The translations under genes were made by a program, and so were the position numbers. Source: an uncultured Cellulophaga sp. (GTDB taxonomy: Bacteria; Bacteroidota; Bacteroidia; Flavobacteriales; Flavobacteriaceae). Taken from it: a stretch of 57,479 nt of DNA. A model generated the notes under the pieces. That model saw only the letters and a program-made list of their open reading frames with translations. It did no database searches and had not been told where the DNA came from. Shown piece after piece: positions 54,882-57,479 of the stretch. Location: assembly GCA_947491225.1 (NCBI GenBank), contig CANLIE010000019.1, positions 1-57,479 of the forward strand, written 5' to 3'. The number at the start of each line of letters is the position of its first letter. The stretch's first letter is position 1.

Positions 54882-55307
54882 CTACACTTTAATTACCTCC
54901 CTTACTTTTTCATATATTTTACTCAAAAAATCATTTTGTCTTCTCATTATAGCTGTTGTAGAAAGTGTATGTGGACAAACTATAGTATTTCCTGTTTCCT
55001 TTTCTATAAGAATCGGCAAGCCATAAAAGACAAACTTAGGATCGTCAAATTTAATGCTCCATTTACATTTAAGATTTTTCCTAAAGATTTCACCAATATA
55101 TCTAGTGATCTGATCCTGTAACATTTTATTTTTCTTGTCTTGTAATTCCTCATGTGAAATAAATCTATCTAACATCCATTTCTCTAAAACGTTAAGTGAT
55201 CCAATTGAATAATCTAAATTACCACCTGTTAGTTCTTTAAAATATGACACAAACTCTTCCAAGATATTATCCATACAAAACAACCATTTTTCAAAATCTT
55301 CTTTCAT
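54882..55307 (-). CDS. Hypothetical protein, candidate immunity protein
   Basis: 141 aa, soluble and helical at the N-terminus. It contains LTGGNLDYSIGSLNVLEKWML and a C-terminal GLPILIEKETGNTIVCPHTL. The family was not recognised with certainty. It starts 32 bases after a nuclease-like toxin tail on the same strand, the normal order for toxin and immunity genes. It is intact while the toxin is broken. Confidence 0.6.
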   Translation of the reverse strand: MKEDFEKWLFCMDNILEEFVSYFKELTGGNLDYSIGSLNVLEKWMLDRFISHEELQDKKNKMLQDQITRYIGEIFRKNLKCKWSIKFDDPKFVFYGLPILIEKETGNTIVCPHTLSTTAIMRRQNDFLSKIYEKVREVIKV

Positions 55308-55339
55308 TTTTTAGTATTATTTCCAAAATTAATTAAAAA

Positions 55340-55701
55340 TCATTCAAATCTATATGGTATTCCTGCATCATCAAGTGCCTTTAATAATGGTTGACTCGCA
55401 GTTCCCTCAAAAACCCAAGTTATATTCCACCCTTGGGTATCTTGTAGTATTTTATCTCTTGCAATTTCAGATAAATTATGCTGAGTTGCACTTTGATAGC
55501 CTAATTTATGTTCTATTCCCCTCAATGTTCCAACATCGCAATATGCAATCTTCTATACTGACCCCCAGCATCTAACGTAATCTCTCTTTCTCCCCAACCA
55601 AGTTTATCACGGTAAGCATCCATCGCTGTATGTGATTTGACCTCAATTTTGTTGGGTTTTCCCTTTTCTATAAATAATTTGGGAGTTATTTTCTTCCTTA
55701 A
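55340..55701 (-). pseudogene. Frameshifted C-terminal tail of a polymorphic toxin, nuclease-like
   Basis: The first frame (55701 to 55522) reads KPNKIEVKSHTAMDAY and KLGWGEREITLDAGG. A slip between 55522 and 55552 leads to the second frame, IAYCDVGTLRGIEHKLGYQ, then TQGWNITWVFEGTAS, LLKALDDAGIPYRFE, stop at 55340. The E-x-K in IEVKSH and the ending W-F---LL--L---GI resemble restriction-endonuclease-fold toxin domains. No upstream delivery domain remains. Nuclease activity is inferred from these motifs only. Confidence 0.6.
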
Positions 55702-55951
55702 CTATGTTTTAAAGTGAGTATTTCTGTATATTTTGAACTTACATTGCCTTGAGATTTTTTATTCATTTTGTAGGAATTGTAATAAACCCAAAGATAAATT
55801 TCTTTATCCTAAAATTTGATTTTTAAATACTTGAAATTATTAGAAAATTTAGTAATAGTATAGTTGTATAGATTTCTGCACATTGTTGTGAATAATAAAA
55901 ACACTGTATTTTGTTTGAGTTTAGAAAAAGGTAGATTTTTACTATTCTTTA
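55702..55951. other. Gene-free spacer upstream of the toxin tail
   Basis: No recognisable gene. A 22-codon minus-strand frame starting near 55777 has no supporting features. It probably marks where the toxin body was lost. Confidence 0.4.
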
Positions 55952-56240
55952 CTTGGTAAAGGGCTTGCCCATCATTCAGACAGAAGAATACAGTATTGTA
56001 GTAATGTATACACGAAAGGACTCAAGAGAAAGAAGATAACAATCAGTGTGGCAGAGGATCATTGTTATGAAAACGCTCTCGCTGAACATATTAATAGTAT
56101 ACTAAATCGACTAGGTCTTTGATAGCATACAACACGCTAAAAGAGCAACAAAAAATGCAATTAATTTATACAATCATATAAGATTATATTTATCTTTAGA
56201 CTTCAAAACACCAAATACGTTATATTTAAAAACAGTGTAA
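55952..56240 (+). pseudogene. C-terminal remnant of an IS3-family (IS150-like) transposase
   Basis: Shows the IS3 DDE signature HHSDRRIQYCS, then AEDHCYENALAEHINSIL. After a frame slip near 56118 comes IQHAKRATKNAINLYNHIR, LSLDFKTPNTLYLK, stop at 56238. The start of the gene, orfA and the left end are gone. Confidence 0.8.
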
Positions 56241-56285
56241 ATTCAATTTTAACCTGTAGCCGCCGTATTTCAGGACTAAACATTA
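56241..56285 (+). mobile_element. Probable right end of the IS3-family remnant
   Basis: After the transposase stop the sequence AACCTGTAGCC...TATTTCAGGACTAAA resembles IS150-type ends (TGTA-----TATTT-AGGA). The matching left end is absent. Confidence 0.4.
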
Positions 56286-56301
56286 TGAAAAACTAATTAA
56301 G

Positions 56302-57246
56302 ATGAATAAAATTAAACTTTTAGCTTGTTTTCTAATATTATCAAATAGCCTATTTGGACAAGTATCAGGGAATATAAATTATCAAACTCAAATAAGATAT
56401 TCAGACAATAATATAAATGTTGAGCTAAGTGGTCATTCCAATTTAGTTATCAGTATAAAAGGTCTGGCAAACGTAAAAGCAGATAACTATGTTGCAATTT
56501 TCAATATTACCCAAGTAGGCGAAACAACAACAGAGGTCAACGAATTGTTAAACAAAAGAGTTAATGCGGTTTTGAGCCAAATTTCCGATAAACCTGATAT
56601 TGAAACCTATATAGATATGGTTTCATTTGTACCTGTTTATGAATTTGAAGTTGAAAAAAAGATTTTTAGCAAAAAAACCTACAATGAGATCCCTGTCGGT
56701 TTCGAATTGAAAAAAAACCTGAACGTTAAATATAAAAATCCTGATTTTCTAAATGAGTTGATTTCAATTTGTACAAATGCTGAGGTTTATGATTTAATTC
56801 GTGTAGATTACTTTTCGAACAAATTGGAGCAAATCAAATCTGACTTAATGAAAAAAGCAAATACAATTCTATCTGAAAAAATCACCAACTATCAAGGGAT
56901 TTTAGGAACTGATTTAAATACTTATGAAAAACAGGTTGCAGATGGTTATCGGATAGTTTACCCGGTCGAAATGTACAAGTCTTATCAAGCTTATTCATCT
57001 TCTTCTCTAAACTTGAAGAAATCAGCTAATATTAATCAAACCGACAAGTATACAACACTTTATTACCAACCGATAATAGATAAGGAATTTGATTTTGTAA
57101 TAAACCCGACAATTTTAGAACCCGTCATTCAAGTTATGTACGAGATTAAATACAAAGTTAATCGAGAGAAAGAAGCCAAATCTAATAAAGAATATATTTT
57201 GGTGACACCAAACGGTGATTTAAAACCAATAAACCCAAATAAATGA
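56302..57246 (+). CDS. Secreted SIMPL (DUF541) domain protein
   Basis: 314 aa with a signal peptide ending SLFGQ and a SIMPL-like domain with SIKGLANVKADNYVAIFNI followed by VNELLNKRV. A polar C-terminal stretch rich in Ser and Asn follows. No membrane helix is seen after the signal, so it is periplasmic or exported. The role of the domain in Bacteroidota is unclear. It is intact and lies between two IS remnants, so it may be cargo or the return of ordinary chromosome. Confidence 0.75.
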   Translation: MNKIKLLACFLILSNSLFGQVSGNINYQTQIRYSDNNINVELSGHSNLVISIKGLANVKADNYVAIFNITQVGETTTEVNELLNKRVNAVLSQISDKPDIETYIDMVSFVPVYEFEVEKKIFSKKTYNEIPVGFELKKNLNVKYKNPDFLNELISICTNAEVYDLIRVDYFSNKLEQIKSDLMKKANTILSEKITNYQGILGTDLNTYEKQVADGYRIVYPVEMYKSYQAYSSSSLNLKKSANINQTDKYTTLYYQPIIDKEFDFVINPTILEPVIQVMYEIKYKVNREKEAKSNKEYILVTPNGDLKPINPNK

Positions 57247-57354
57247 CAAAAATAACTATTGCTAATAATGTATAAGTGCAATAGCGGCAGAAGTGTTATT
57301 AATAAGAGCATAAATTAGTTTGTATTTTGTTTTACAAATCCTTATTTTTAGGTT

Positions 57355-57479
57355 GTGAGAAGGAGAAATAAAAAAAGGCATAGTCAAGAAGCTCAGGAAT
57401 TAATTCGTTTTAGGGTAGCGGATTACCTAAAAGCTAAAAAAGGCACTCAAAAACAATGTGCTGAAATATTCGGGCTTAC
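57355..57479 (+). CDS. Start of an IS630-like transposase, cut by the window end
   Basis: From the GTG at 57355 the frame gives RRRNKKRHSQEAQELIRF, then KGTQKQCAEIFGL, and runs off the window. The basic start and the helix-turn-helix with QKQCAEIFGL are like IS630-family N-termini. Whether the rest is intact cannot be seen. Confidence 0.55.
   Translation, partial: MRRRNKKRHSQEAQELIRFRVADYLKAKKGTQKQCAEIFGL

Overview
The window reads as the chromosome of a member of the Flavobacteriaceae (Bacteroidota). It is AT-rich. It carries SprA and two PorP/SprF proteins of the type IX secretion (gliding) machinery, an adhesin with the gliding-type C-terminal sorting domain, and genes in the arrangement usual for flavobacteria (queG - malic enzyme - ruvA - sprA - gcvH - tonB - ctaB - cox genes). 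Several promoters match the Bacteroidota consensus TTG-N20-TAnnTTTG. No tRNA, rRNA, CRISPR array or prophage was seen. Genus cannot be told from sequence reading alone.

Layout. 0.1-5.6 kb: a minus-strand operon of a large type IX-sorted adhesin, a PorP/SprF protein and an OmpA-family protein. 5.8-10.3 kb: fabD, a gamma-carbonic-anhydrase-like protein and a LytS/LytTR-type two-component pair. 10.5-14.0 kb: a VWA lipoprotein, a second PorP/SprF, an Nfu-type Fe-S scaffold, dodecin, then the decayed tail of an MscS channel gene. 14.5-21.0 kb: tsaB and a MacAB-TolC-like export operon. 21.4-26.8 kb: cytochrome oxidase assembly and subunit genes (ctaB, two subunit III genes, subunit IV, SCO, DUF420). 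26.9-29.4 kb: two TonB proteins, VanZ-like, gcvH. 29.6-40.6 kb: sprA, ruvA, malic enzyme, queG.

40.6-50.6 kb is a TPP-riboswitch thiamine operon: thiS, thiC, a TenI/ThiE-like gene, a SWIM-SNF2 helicase, a broken thiD, thiE, thiG, thiH. The helicase sits just before the thiD remains, and no thiF is present in the locus. HMP-phosphate kinase and ThiS adenylyltransferase must therefore come from elsewhere, or the pathway is incomplete.

50.6-57.5 kb is accessory DNA. It holds small minus-strand genes of immunity type (SMI1/KNR4 x2 plus a broken third copy, an ankyrin-repeat protein, three unknowns). Several of these directly follow what look like toxin C-terminal stumps lacking any upstream toxin body. 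Remains of an IS982-like and an IS3-family element lie among them, followed by a SIMPL-domain protein gene and the start of an IS630-like transposase. The simplest reading is a graveyard of polymorphic-toxin cassettes in which the immunity genes have been kept. This is the most unusual part of the window.
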